A stretch of DNA of 64,000 nucleotides from Terrimonas pollutisoli (GCF_029360765.1 NZ_JARKNA010000008.1:124001-188000), one strand, 5' to 3'. Shown: positions 53,511-62,185, numbered from the stretch's first letter. Translations and numbers: made by a program. The notes: generated from the sequence alone by a model not told the origin.

Positions 53511-53548
53511 CCTGCGCCGGGCCTCTCCTTGATGGAGAGACCGGCAGG
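53511..53548. other. Hairpin between the 148-residue gene and traE
   Basis: CTCTCC (53523-53528) and GGAGAG (53534-53539) with a 5-nt loop are extended by CCGG/CCGG and CCTGC/GCAGG with small bulges. It resembles the palindromic elements elsewhere and may control translation or stability of the traE part of the message. Confidence 0.5.
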
Positions 53549-53562
53549 GAACGCTGGCCACC

Positions 53563-54009
53563 TTAAACCATCCACACCTGCTTTATCTCTTCCTCACTCA
53601 GATGAACAGCACATCTGTCTTTACATTCAAATTGAACCACCTTGTTTACAGCTTGCCTATGAGAGCTGATCTCTATCATTTCGTATTTCCTTGCTATTTG
53701 TTGCAAGGCAAAAATGATATCTGTCTTACCTGCTTTCGCATACGATGCCTGTCCCAGGTAAGCAACCATTTCATCGGTAATTGACTGCAACACTGGCAAT
53801 ACTTCATCACCTCCCCTGACAGAGTGTTCTTGATTGTCCACTTTTAAAAGTGTTGGTTGAAAAGACCCGGCTGATAAACGGCCATTTTTACCAGCCAGGC
53901 GATTGCGTAAGTCGTCGCGGTAATAAACCAGAATCACAAACGCATAATAGATTATGACCATGATGGTCAGGGCAGACCAATAGCTGCCCCAGCTTATATT
54001 GTTTACCAT
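53563..54009 (-). CDS. Membrane protein of unknown function upstream of traE
   Basis: The 148-residue protein has one N-terminal membrane helix (YWSALTIMVIIYYAFVILVY), a basic stretch (RDDLRNRLAGKNGR) and a cytosolic helical domain with VLPVLQSITDEMVAYLGQAS. It occupies the place where CTnDOT has traC/traD, but I see no clear match. Likely part of the transfer machinery by position. Confidence 0.7.
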   Translation of the reverse strand: MVNNISWGSYWSALTIMVIIYYAFVILVYYRDDLRNRLAGKNGRLSAGSFQPTLLKVDNQEHSVRGGDEVLPVLQSITDEMVAYLGQASYAKAGKTDIIFALQQIARKYEMIEISSHRQAVNKVVQFECKDRCAVHLSEEEIKQVWMV

Positions 54010-54081
54010 ACTTCACGATTTTCAAACTTCACAAAAAACAATACTCACTCAATTACTAACAGGTCACTGAAATAATCAATC

Positions 54082-54513
54082 CTATGTGATGGATAGATTA
54101 CCATTCAATGGTTTCCTGGAAAAAGACCGTACTATATTATTGATGATAAAAGAGAAAGTCAGCACCCCAAAAAGAATAAGAGTGATCTGTGGTACTAACT
54201 GCTCAAAGGTGGCTGAATTATATCCCTGCCTATCTCTATAAAAAAACAGAACCAGAGACAATACAAGAAGCCCTGCTCCAATGATATTCAGAATTGCTTC
54301 TATGATAAACTTGTTTTCCCGGTGGAATTTAATATAGGTCAAGACCAATAACAGAATCCCCGCAACTGCTGTCAGAGCATGGATACCTCCGTGTGGTAGA
54401 GCTAGTAATAAATACAATAAATAAAATCCGCCAAGATGCTGACCGCTGATCAGGATAAACAAAAAACTCAGGATCAATAAAACCGGATGTGTGATAATCT
54501 TAATTGCTTTCAT
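54082..54513 (-). CDS. Four-helix membrane protein next to the Gly-linker lipoprotein
   Basis: The 143-residue protein has four hydrophobic segments (about 7-24, 27-58, 68-90, 103-122) with very short loops. It lies 14 bp downstream of the lipoprotein gene at 54528-55871, so the two are probably one unit. Candidates are an immunity-like or membrane partner of that lipoprotein, or simply cargo. No family recognised. Confidence 0.65.
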   Translation of the reverse strand: MKAIKIITHPVLLILSFLFILISGQHLGGFYLLYLLLALPHGGIHALTAVAGILLLVLTYIKFHRENKFIIEAILNIIGAGLLVLSLVLFFYRDRQGYNSATFEQLVPQITLILFGVLTFSFIINNIVRSFSRKPLNGNLSIT

Positions 54514-54527
54514 AGTATTAAGTTTTA

Positions 54528-55871
54528 TTAGTTACAAGGGCCACCACTTTGACCTACCCACCCAACCAAAGGTATGCTGATATTTGCAGCGTGCGACCCG
54601 CCTGCCTGCTTCATTTGTTGTAGTTTTATGTACAATCCCTGGGGCATACTTGTCCCTTTAGGGGCCATACCACCCGGAATATCATATCGTGGAATATCAG
54701 AGATCTGTTCTTCCACTTTTACAGCTTCATTGAAAACACTCAATGCCCAATCTGTACAATTGTAATCGTCAATATCATACCTAACGAACCGAGCGAGGTA
54801 GAGTATTTGGGTAACAGCCGTCTGTATTTGTGCGGCATTCAAGTTGATCTTAATTGAAGCATTGTATTCATGTCCCTGGTTATCTACAAACTTACCATTT
54901 ATAGGCGCCGGTGTAAGGGTTGTTTTCCATCCAGAGACAGGATAAAAACCTATATTCTGTGAAACTGACTGAGTCCCGTTTTGTTTTCGTAGCTGGATAA
55001 AAGTATGACCGGGAGAGCCGTTTTCCCAATCAAAAAACTTTGTGGGATCGCCATTAACAGGCAAATCTGTGAATATTTCAATTGAACCTGTAGCGCCAGC
55101 ATCCGGAATATTAGTAAAACACTTCATATACTTTTCTATCTGTATCGCAGGATCGTCATATTGATTTTCAAAATCTATTTCTATGGGCTCTTCAGTTGTT
55201 ATTGTCCCTCCTCCGCCACCACCAGAACCTCCTCCATCGCCACCACCGCCACCATATGGATCACCACTGCTGTACCATCCAGAACCACCTCCACCACCTG
55301 AAGGTTCACTAAAGAAACTTTGCAAGGACATCCACGTTGACCAGGAAACTTCTCCTCCTCCTCCGGAAGAATAAGTAGAGACAATTATTACTTCCGGCAA
55401 CTCTACATAAGGATCAGGAACAACATACTCACTTTTTAGAGAAATTTTGGTTCCTACAAATGCGTCAACTTTTCCTTTGGTAATAGCTGAGTTTATAAGT
55501 TTCTTTCGATGCAAACTTGTTATGGTTACCGATCCATTATATTGATGACTTTTGGAAACAGTTCCATTTATATTTATAATCCTACCCTTTTCTATGATTC
55601 CATTTGTTTGTGTTTGAACTAACACAAATTCATTAAGGATGCTTTTCTCTTTAAATGGAATTCTGACAAGTGTTATGTTTCCGTCAATAATGTATGTACG
55701 GACAATCCTTGAAAAGTCCAGGTTTTGAAAATCAGCCGATCCAAGGCTATCCTTTAAAGAGCTTTTTACATTCTTAAGGAAAATAAAATGCTCTGAGCCT
55801 TCAGTTAAATCTTTTTTGCAAGAGACCATCATTAATGTGGCCATACTTAGAATAAGGATCAAGTGTTTCAT
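54528..55871 (-). CDS. Lipoprotein with Gly-rich linker and a C-terminal His/Cys domain
   Basis: The ATG at 55871 (MKHLILILSMATLMMVSC) starts a lipoprotein signal peptide (lipobox MVSC, then KKD); 447 residues. Residues about 20-155 form a beta-rich module; about 160-225 is a linker with many GGGG runs and VSWSTWMSLQSFF; from about 235 a new domain contains GHTFIQLRKQNG and later DYNCTDWALSVFNEAV. A His-containing strand followed by a Cys at the start of a helix is reminiscent of permuted papain-like (NlpC/LRAT-like) enzymes, but this is a pattern impression. The N-terminal module plus Gly linker plus variable C-terminus resembles a Bacteroidota family of lipoproteins with different end domains. 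Confidence 0.65.
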   Translation of the reverse strand: MKHLILILSMATLMMVSCKKDLTEGSEHFIFLKNVKSSLKDSLGSADFQNLDFSRIVRTYIIDGNITLVRIPFKEKSILNEFVLVQTQTNGIIEKGRIININGTVSKSHQYNGSVTITSLHRKKLINSAITKGKVDAFVGTKISLKSEYVVPDPYVELPEVIIVSTYSSGGGGEVSWSTWMSLQSFFSEPSGGGGGSGWYSSGDPYGGGGGDGGGSGGGGGGTITTEEPIEIDFENQYDDPAIQIEKYMKCFTNIPDAGATGSIEIFTDLPVNGDPTKFFDWENGSPGHTFIQLRKQNGTQSVSQNIGFYPVSGWKTTLTPAPINGKFVDNQGHEYNASIKINLNAAQIQTAVTQILYLARFVRYDIDDYNCTDWALSVFNEAVKVEEQISDIPRYDIPGGMAPKGTSMPQGLYIKLQQMKQAGGSHAANISIPLVGWVGQSGGPCN

Positions 55872-55940
55872 GGTTCCGATTTTTAACATTATAAAATTAA
55901 GGTTGTGAAAAGCATATTCGAATTGGCATTTGCCAAGAAA

Positions 55941-56510
55941 TTATTTCTTACGTTGATTTTTTATCTTACTTAATGTTGTCTCATCTATGCTGAGATAAGA
56001 AGCTATGTATTTTGCAGGGACTCTCAATATAAGTTCAGGATGATTATCCATTAGCCATTTGTATCTTTCATGGGCCTGCTGCATACGTAGTGCATATAAC
56101 TGCTGTGCCCAAAGGGTATAGTATTTTTCTGTGAGTACACGACCAACGAAGTTGAACTCTGAAAACGTTTTGTAGATATGATTTAATTCCTCGTAAGTAA
56201 TGAAAAGTACAGTAGTATCCTCTAATGCCTGTATTGACTCGTAGCTTGCTTTTTGCTGGTAAAAACTTTCAATAGAAAAGATAACATTCCCTTCCTTCAT
56301 AAACCAGGAACACACCTCGCTATCTCCTTTTATATAAAAGCATCGGAGCAATCCCTTTTCAATAAAACAAACTGTGCGGCAGATGTGTCCGGCTTTTAGA
56401 AGGTAGTTCCTTTTTGACAATTGCCTTGCCTTTAGATGATCGCCGAGATAGTTTATCAGACCTTGAGACATGGGATGTATTGAGCTCAGGTACTCTAACA
56501 ATGTTTCCAT
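55941..56510 (-). CDS. Crp/Fnr family transcriptional regulator
   Basis: The 189-residue protein has an N-terminal cyclic-nucleotide-binding-type beta-roll (YLLKAGHICRTVCFIEKGLL then RCFYIKGDSEVCSWFMKEGN) and a C-terminal winged helix (AKYIASYLSIDETTLSKIKN). Bacteroidota members of this type often lack cAMP ligands; the effector is unknown. It lies upstream, in transcription terms, of the element's lipoprotein and transfer genes, in the same direction, 69 bp before the lipoprotein ATG, and may control them. Confidence 0.85.
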   Translation of the reverse strand: METLLEYLSSIHPMSQGLINYLGDHLKARQLSKRNYLLKAGHICRTVCFIEKGLLRCFYIKGDSEVCSWFMKEGNVIFSIESFYQQKASYESIQALEDTTVLFITYEELNHIYKTFSEFNFVGRVLTEKYYTLWAQQLYALRMQQAHERYKWLMDNHPELILRVPAKYIASYLSIDETTLSKIKNQRKK

Positions 56511-56709
56511 AGTTCAATTCTCCTTTTTAGGGGCTTAGTATAAAAAGCTTTATTAATATGAAATTGGGAAAGGCAGGACCAATTGCCGCCTTTAAATCGT
56601 TTACTAAGAAGCAAAATCCAAGCCCGCGGGCAAAAAAGAATATACGCAAAACATAGTATTTACCTACGCAGAAATGACTATTTTCAATGGTTATGGCGAA
56701 AAGTCTGTA

Positions 56710-58899
56710 CTAAACTTCCAGTATATGGGACAACTCCAGCCTATTGGATACCCGAACTTTCTCAAAGATATTTTGGGAGTGTTTGGCTACCGTTCTTTCA
56801 GAAATGAATAGTGATTCACCAATTTCTTTATGAGGCAAGCCTTTACAAATTAAACGGGCAACCTCTATCTCCCGTGAGGTCAAATTGTATAGTTCGCAGC
56901 TTTTTTCAAATTTATCATTTTCATACACTGGATCTCTGTCGACTGATTTTGAAAGGGAATTAAAAGCAGCACTGAAAATTGCTCTTTTTTGACGGCTGGA
57001 ATTGGTGAGGATAGATTTCACCTTTTGCAAAAGTTCCTGTATTGAGAAAGGTTTTTGAACAAAATCAATTGCCCCAAGCCCCAGTCCATGGAGTACATCA
57101 CTTTTTTCAGACTTAGCTGAAATAAATATAAAAGGAATATGATTATAGGTTATATCCTTTGAAATAACTTCGGCCAATTTATAGCCGTCAACTTTATCCA
57201 TCATAACATCAGTTATTATCAAGTCGGGCAAAGTCGAAAGAGCTCTCAATTTTCTTAAGGCCTCGTTGCCGTTCAAGGCCGTATAAATGTTGTAGCTGTG
57301 GTTTAGCTTCTTAAAGAGATAGTTTATCATCATCGGATTATCTTCAACCAGCAATATGCTTTGCTTAGCTGGATCAAAAATATTTTCATGTATTACAATT
57401 TTTTCGATCCTGTCCGGCACAGAAGTATCCGGAAAATTTGCGGATATAAATTCCTTTTCTAAAAGCGTATGTTGATTCAATATCACCCGTAATTCCGTTC
57501 CTCTAACTTTTTGGGGATCGCTTATTATCTGTATCGAACCATTCAAATCGTCGATAACTTTTTTTGTAATAGGCAGACCCAGGCCCATTCCCTCATTATT
57601 CCGTTTCGGGTTCGCTATTTGGTAATAGGGAGTAAATACCTTCTTGTGGAGTTCTGCAGGAATACCAATACCATAATCTCTTACAGAGAATGTAATTTTG
57701 TTTCTCTCACTATGTAATACAACGTCTATTGCACTTCCTTCCATAGAGAATTTAATAGCATTCTCCATTAGGTTGTTTATTATACGGTTTATTGAAATTG
57801 GATTTGCCTTGATAAGGAGATCATCTTGAATATGCGATTTTATTTGTATATTTTTCTTGTTGGAGTATTGCCGAAATAAAACCAGGCTATCTTTCAATAT
57901 CTCGCTAAAATTGGAAACGTGAGAACGACTATAATCATTAAAACCCTTGTTGAATCTTTCTAAATCAAATAAATTTACAACATCAGCAGTTAATTTGTCG
58001 AGGTTCCTTTTTATGAAAGTCAATTCTTCAGATTTTTCCTGCCTGGCGATAAAGTCATCTAAATAATTATTAATTAAAGTAAGTGGAGTTTTTGTTTCGT
58101 GAGCCAGGTTAACAAAAGTATTAGCTCGTTGCTCATTAATCTTCTCCAACTCTCTTGTTCTTTTATCTACCTCATTCTTTAAGCTGGTGTTCCAGTTTAA
58201 AAGGCGTTTTTCAGATTCTATAAGGCTTTGATGCTCTCTCCTCATTTCTATTATATGCCTTTTTACCTGTAATGCCAACAAAAGCAAAAACCCCACATTA
58301 GTTAAAGAAGCTTCAACAGCTTGTCCCAAATTAAAGAAATCTATAACCGGTAAGCCAACCCATGGAGTTAGACTTAAAAAAAGTACAGCTACTTCTTCCT
58401 TCGATTCTTTGCTTGTGAAATTATTCTTGTATTTGAAACGTATTGCCTTTGCGAGTGAATAGATTACCCAAACCGCGTAAACAACAGGAATAATAAGCAG
58501 ATACTTAGCAATATCAAGATCATTTGATATTCCAAGAACGGCAACGAAAATTAAATAAGGAAAAATCAGGAACAGGTAAACGCCTCTATAAGCATGAAAC
58601 TTCATCTTTTCCAAATCAAAGGCTTTATAAACATAGTAAGGGAAAAAGCAAGGAGTGATAAATCCTGCGGCATAAGCAATTGACGCCTGTAAAAAATAAG
58701 AGCCTGGCAAATTAGGATCAGGAAGTAAGCCACCACTTACATTATAGAATATAAGAAGGGAAATCAAGATAATGTTCAGATATGCTTTCTTATCGTCTGG
58801 TCTTGCCAGTCGATAGATCAGCAGGTAGAAAAGAATCACCATTTCTATACACACAAAAATAAATGTGATAATATGCATTTCAGTTCCTGGCAATATCAT
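56710..58899 (-). CDS. Hybrid sensor histidine kinase with receiver and LuxR-type output
   Basis: From the ATG at 58899 (MILPGTEMHIITFIFVCIEM) the protein has 729 residues; an ATG at 58929 would overlap the preceding gene by 19 bp. Seven membrane segments (about 8-225) are followed by a coiled coil, the H-box FVNLAHETKTPLTLINNYLD (His), an HATPase domain (NRIINNLMENAIKFSMEGSA; DYGIGIPAELHKKVFTPYYQ; GMGLGLPITKKVI), a receiver (SILLVEDNPMMINYLF; phospho-Asp in DLIITDVMMDKVDGY; Lys in FVQKPFS) and a LuxR HTH (LTSREIEVARLICKGLPHKE). Sensor, receiver and DNA-binding output are in one chain. The signal and targets are unknown. Confidence 0.9.
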   Translation of the reverse strand: MILPGTEMHIITFIFVCIEMVILFYLLIYRLARPDDKKAYLNIILISLLIFYNVSGGLLPDPNLPGSYFLQASIAYAAGFITPCFFPYYVYKAFDLEKMKFHAYRGVYLFLIFPYLIFVAVLGISNDLDIAKYLLIIPVVYAVWVIYSLAKAIRFKYKNNFTSKESKEEVAVLFLSLTPWVGLPVIDFFNLGQAVEASLTNVGFLLLLALQVKRHIIEMRREHQSLIESEKRLLNWNTSLKNEVDKRTRELEKINEQRANTFVNLAHETKTPLTLINNYLDDFIARQEKSEELTFIKRNLDKLTADVVNLFDLERFNKGFNDYSRSHVSNFSEILKDSLVLFRQYSNKKNIQIKSHIQDDLLIKANPISINRIINNLMENAIKFSMEGSAIDVVLHSERNKITFSVRDYGIGIPAELHKKVFTPYYQIANPKRNNEGMGLGLPITKKVIDDLNGSIQIISDPQKVRGTELRVILNQHTLLEKEFISANFPDTSVPDRIEKIVIHENIFDPAKQSILLVEDNPMMINYLFKKLNHSYNIYTALNGNEALRKLRALSTLPDLIITDVMMDKVDGYKLAEVISKDITYNHIPFIFISAKSEKSDVLHGLGLGAIDFVQKPFSIQELLQKVKSILTNSSRQKRAIFSAAFNSLSKSVDRDPVYENDKFEKSCELYNLTSREIEVARLICKGLPHKEIGESLFISERTVAKHSQNIFEKVRVSNRLELSHILEV

Positions 58900-58910
58900 A
58901 ACCCGTTTCT

Positions 58911-59480
58911 TTAATCTCTCTTCAAACAAAATAATTTATACCCAAAGTCAAGTTTGTTATAAACCGTAAAACCAAACTTTTCATACCAGGGAATGTTTTT
59001 CAGCGTAGAAGTTTCTAAATAGATGGGTCTTTCTTTAACGGCACTTTCCTGTATTAGCTCTCCTAGCAGTCCGCTTCCGATTCCATTATTCTGATCCCCT
59101 GGAGCCACCCCTATGAACCATAAATAGTGCATCAATCCTTTGGGGTGATTTTTTTTTATTACAGATTCGCGGTTCAATGCTTTTTTGATATTAAGTAAAC
59201 CGACACATGAAACAATTAGCTTTAAATCCAGCATAATTGATTTCAATGTTGTTTTTTTCTTATCAGGCAATACGATCAGGGCGCAAGCTTTTTTGTCATC
59301 CGTTAAAAAGACTTCGCCGAACAAGTAACATACATCAAATGAATACTCCATTAGGCTTCTCAACCTTTTGGCTCTTTTACTATCTTGTTTAATAATGTAA
59401 TTGACACTTTTATTGTCGTCAAAAGAACTAGTCAGAATGTTGACAATAAGTTCCCTGTCTTTATAATCAGCTTTTATCAT
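58911..59480 (-). CDS. GNAT-family N-acetyltransferase
   Basis: The 189-residue protein carries GNAT features: an N-terminal DRELIVNILTSSFDDNKSVN, the strand HYLWFIGVAPGDQNNGIGSG with the acetyl-CoA loop QNNGIGSGL, and NIPWYEKFGFTVYNKLDFGY near the C-terminus. The acceptor is unknown. It ends 12 bp before the histidine kinase start and is probably co-transcribed with it. Confidence 0.85.
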   Translation of the reverse strand: MIKADYKDRELIVNILTSSFDDNKSVNYIIKQDSKRAKRLRSLMEYSFDVCYLFGEVFLTDDKKACALIVLPDKKKTTLKSIMLDLKLIVSCVGLLNIKKALNRESVIKKNHPKGLMHYLWFIGVAPGDQNNGIGSGLLGELIQESAVKERPIYLETSTLKNIPWYEKFGFTVYNKLDFGYKLFCLKRD

Positions 59481-59777
59481 ACCTAAACATAATTTAATAG
59501 CGGACGTTATAAGAGTTTTCCCTTATATAAATGGTTATACTTGCTCTTACTGGCGGAGGGGCTTAATACGTGGTGGGGTGATAGTTAGTTTTGACAGCAA
59601 GCAAACAAGTTCGTTGCTCCGTATTGACTTCAATTTATATAAAAAATAGACTAGTTGGATATTTTATTCAAATTTCAATAAATGCCAATTCTCCTCCAGA
59701 ACTAAATTGCACAGTTTAGAAATCCTCTTAGTTCCATACTAATTGTTCTTTTGGATCTTACATATTTTAGAATATTA
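59481..59777. other. Intergenic region between divergent genes
   Basis: About 300 bp, A/T-rich with a short G-rich patch (GGCGGAGGGGCTTAATACGT). No gene or clear promoter box could be supported. Confidence 0.3.
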
Positions 59778-60125
59778 ATGCATCAGGCTTCAAATAAGCG
59801 GGCTGATTTACGCTTTCTCAGGTGGATAATGGATCCTGCTCCGTCCCGGCTTATCTCTGTCAGATATGTTCAGCCTGAAAATATTTTGGATGATTCGGTA
59901 AAAAGTATACGTGACACTTTTTTGCAGAGTACTAAGCAACTTTCGCAAATACGCCATATTTGGGAAGATTCGAGAAAGTTTTTATCTTACTATTTCGCAA
60001 ATACACTCGTGGCTGTAATGCCTATCGACCTTATGCTTCGTAGTGGGGGGTGCCATAGTATTGATGGGATGACGAATAAATTATTAACGATAATAACACG
60101 AATGGACATACAACATGACTCATGA
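59778..60125 (+). CDS. Small protein of unknown function (first of a coupled trio)
   Basis: I choose the ATG at 59778 (MHQASNKRADLRFLRWIMDP), 115 residues; a TTG at 59751 is an alternative. The frame reads as basic, helical protein (SVKSIRDTFLQSTKQLSQIR). Its TGA overlaps the next ATG, suggesting co-translation. Not recognised. Confidence 0.55.
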   Translation: MHQASNKRADLRFLRWIMDPAPSRLISVRYVQPENILDDSVKSIRDTFLQSTKQLSQIRHIWEDSRKFLSYYFANTLVAVMPIDLMLRSGGCHSIDGMTNKLLTIITRMDIQHDS

Positions 60126-60421
60126 ATATTCACGAAGCATTTCAAAGAGGGTATTTTCTATACATGGTAGAAGGCATGTTGGTATATCAATATCAACATC
60201 ACGAAATTCATAGGGAATTATCAAAATATTTATTACCGTATGTTAAGGGTTGCAAAGCAACGCTGAAAATAGAAATAGTTGATAACGATTATTTGAAAAT
60301 TGCTATTTACGTTCAGGGCAAGGAACCATTGTTATCAAATAACTTGGGGTATAAAAATAAAAAGTTAATTGAATTTATAAACCATAGCCCAAAAGATCAA
60401 AAGATAGTGAGATTTTTTTAA
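60122..60421 (+). CDS. Small protein of unknown function (second of a coupled trio)
   Basis: The 99-residue protein overlaps the previous gene by 4 bp (ATGA) and the next by one base (TAATG). It is a soluble alpha/beta protein (EAFQRGYFLYMVEGMLVYQY then YVKGCKATLKIEIVDNDYLK). Not recognised; the coupling on both sides supports expression. Confidence 0.6.
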   Translation: MNIHEAFQRGYFLYMVEGMLVYQYQHHEIHRELSKYLLPYVKGCKATLKIEIVDNDYLKIAIYVQGKEPLLSNNLGYKNKKLIEFINHSPKDQKIVRFF

Positions 60422-60525
60422 TGACAGGATGTATTCAGTTTTATGATGAAGAAAAATATTTACCAGTGCTTGACAAATTTGACCCAGACAATTATGTTCA
60501 GTTAAGTGGATATGTAATGAGTTAA
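60421..60525 (+). CDS. 34-codon ORF coupled to the preceding gene, possibly truncated
   Basis: The ATG shares its first base with the previous stop. The frame MTGCIQFYDEEKYLPVLDKF then DPDNYVQLSGYVMS looks like real protein but stops after 34 residues. It could be the 5' end of a gene broken by the rearranged sequence that follows. Confidence 0.45.
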   Translation: MTGCIQFYDEEKYLPVLDKFDPDNYVQLSGYVMS

Positions 60526-60584
60526 ATCAATACACATCCCCCATTAGGAGATGTAACAGGATTAAACTCACCATCTGGAGACCG

Positions 60585-60728
60585 CTACATATTACACCTA
60601 ACGCAGGTGGACAGTTCTTTAATAAAGGATTTGGAAAACGCCTCACCCATTGCGGCAACCTGTTCAAGGGTAGGTGATGTAATAGGATAGTCCTCTGCTT
60701 TTAAATCTTGCAATGCAATTATGCCAGA
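60585..60728 (-). pseudogene. Possible gene remnant on the minus strand
   Basis: A 47-codon open stretch on the minus strand, ending in TAG at 60587-60585, reads as plausible protein (IIALQDLKAEDYPITSPTLE then QVAAMGEAFSKSFIKELSTC) but has no start at its upstream end, where a stop lies at 60731-60729. The family is not recognised. Apart from this and the repeat words listed at 60770, the 60526-60829 spacer shows nothing. Confidence 0.35.
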
Positions 60729-60769
60729 TTACAAACTTTAAGCAATAACCGGGCAGACGGATCACAAAT

Positions 60770-60803
60770 GGGCTTAACGAATATATTTTCGGCTGACGTT
60801 ATA
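60770..60803 (+). repeat. Recurring junction words GGGCTTAACGAATA and GGCTGACG
   Basis: GGGCTTAACGAATA (60770-60783) recurs exactly at 62045-62058, and GGCTGACG (60791-60798) recurs in the repeats at 61995 and 62740. The block sits directly before the next small gene. Confidence 0.5.
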
Positions 60804-60829
60804 ATATTTATAAACTAAAAACAAATGAT

Positions 60830-61375
60830 GTGAAAACGGTGATTATATACTTTATTATATGTACAACTTTTACGTACTGTAGTTCTAATTCTTCTGGCGT
60901 AATTACTTCTCCGCAACAATCAATCAGCTATAAAGTAAATGGTGTTTCTCGTTCGTTTAATGCAGTAGATAAATTTAGAATTACAAAAGGCATTCCCCCG
61001 ATAGTCCCATATACCCTTACTTATAGTCTTTTTGCTGGCGGAAGTTCAGATGAATTTATTGACCTATTATTGCTTTCAACTACGCACACGGAAATTGCCG
61101 TTGATAATTATCAGTGTCAGTATCCAATAAGACAAGGCAATATATCATGGCCTGTTTCCAGATTAGGTATAACCACATATATCGGCCCAAGCCCAAATCC
61201 TATAGTCACTAAAAAAGAATACATCGGACAGAGTGGCGACTTTGCACAAGTACAAATCACTAAAGTTCAAAATGGATATGTTGATGGAAACTTTTCAGCA
61301 AGTGCTACACTTATTGGCGGTACAGAGAAACTTACTATAACCGAAGGAATATTTAAAAATGTAAAGATCAATTAA
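60830..61375 (+). CDS. Small lipoprotein of unknown function
   Basis: The start is the GTG at 60830 (MKTVIIYFIICTTFTYC); two ATGs just upstream are in another frame and stop at once. Lipobox-like FTYC is followed by SSNSSG. The 181-residue protein is beta-rich (ISYKVNGVSRSFNAVDKFRI; FAQVQITKVQNGYVDGNFSA; KLTITEGIFKNVKI), like the small DUF6252-type lipoproteins of Bacteroidota. Function unknown. The next gene starts 7 bp downstream. Confidence 0.7.
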   Translation: MKTVIIYFIICTTFTYCSSNSSGVITSPQQSISYKVNGVSRSFNAVDKFRITKGIPPIVPYTLTYSLFAGGSSDEFIDLLLLSTTHTEIAVDNYQCQYPIRQGNISWPVSRLGITTYIGPSPNPIVTKKEYIGQSGDFAQVQITKVQNGYVDGNFSASATLIGGTEKLTITEGIFKNVKIN

Positions 61376-61382
61376 AAGAATT

Positions 61383-61871
61383 ATGACCGAAACTGAATTA
61401 CTTGATAAGACTTTCATGTTTCTATACACAATGGACGATGAATATATATTCCCATCCGCTTTTGAAAAAAGGGTTGACATTGGTAAGGCTAACCCTATCA
61501 TGTTATTAAACACAATACATGACATTGGATTTGCAGGGAAAGAAAAAAATACACAACAAAGTTTGGGTGCAAGTCAAACGATACATAATTACTGGATTAA
61601 TTCAGATGGAACTAATTTCATTAAAAGACTACCAGCCGATTTTTCACAAAGGCCATATACTTATTATCGTCAACAAAAAGATGCAGATACAAATTTGAGT
61701 TTAGAAAAAGCAAACTTGGAAATAATTGATTTAAGAAATAAGGTATTTGATTATGACGAAACTAAAATAAGATCTAAAAATGCAATACGTTGGTCAGCCG
61801 GAGCAACTGTAGCAGCAGTCCTAATGCTGATGTTACAAATGCTACAATGGAAGTGCAGTAAGCCCGATTGA
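61383..61871 (+). CDS. Tail-anchored protein of unknown function
   Basis: The 162-residue protein has an N-terminal globular part (MTETELLDKTFMFLYTMDDE; winged-helix-like HDIGFAGKEKN), a coiled-coil helix (SLEKANLEIIDLRNKVFDYD) and one C-terminal membrane helix (AIRWSAGATVAAVLMLMLQM). It may be a membrane-anchored sensor or effector. It starts 7 bp after the lipoprotein gene. Not recognised. Confidence 0.65.
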   Translation: MTETELLDKTFMFLYTMDDEYIFPSAFEKRVDIGKANPIMLLNTIHDIGFAGKEKNTQQSLGASQTIHNYWINSDGTNFIKRLPADFSQRPYTYYRQQKDADTNLSLEKANLEIIDLRNKVFDYDETKIRSKNAIRWSAGATVAAVLMLMLQMLQWKCSKPD

Positions 61872-61966
61872 CATATCGTTTTAGTTCATCGTATGACAAA
61901 TCATTTATCAGGAACTTGTTTTACGCAGAGAGAGTTTTCATATCGTGTGACATAACAAAGGCACAT

Positions 61967-62165
61967 ACAGCCAACAGTGAGGTTTGCCGCAAGGCTGGCT
62001 GACGAAAAAAAACTCATCGGCATAACAACCTTCATCGATAGTCCGGGCTTAACGAATAAATACCGGCAACATATCTTAACTTCAACTGTCAAACAACTAT
62101 GAGCTTCTGTTCGGTCTGACGTAACACGGAATATCAGCCCCTACGGCAAGCCCCGAAGTTGGCCG
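61967..62165 (+). repeat. Long imperfect inverted repeat between small genes (attC-like shape)
   Basis: The left arm (61967-62005: GCCAAC, then GAGGTTTGCCGCAAGGCTGG, CTGACG) and the reverse complement of the right arm (62127-62165: GCCAAC, then GGGGCTTGCCGTAGGGGCTG) are clearly related, so the 200-bp block is a large imperfect palindrome bounded by GCCAAC and GTTGGC. Its centre contains GGGCTTAACGAATA (62045-62058), also present at 60770. The shape recalls integron attC sites, though the ends do not match the canonical RYYYAAC/GTTRRRY exactly. Confidence 0.5.
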
Positions 62166-62185
62166 CCATTAAAAAGCTCCTAAAC

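Noticed and set aside
55183..55374. Proline-rich open frame opposite the Gly-linker lipoprotein
   Set aside because: Poly-Pro is the mirror of the GGGG codons on the coding strand.
56583..56807. Plus-strand open frame of 74 codons at the histidine-kinase end
   Set aside because: It lies partly antisense to the kinase C-terminus, has no protein-like composition and no supporting context.
60596..60803. Canonical integron attC site between ACCTAAC and GTTATAA
   Set aside because: The ends are not complementary, the span is about 200 bp without a matching inner palindrome, and no integrase is present; only the looser cassette-like observation is kept.
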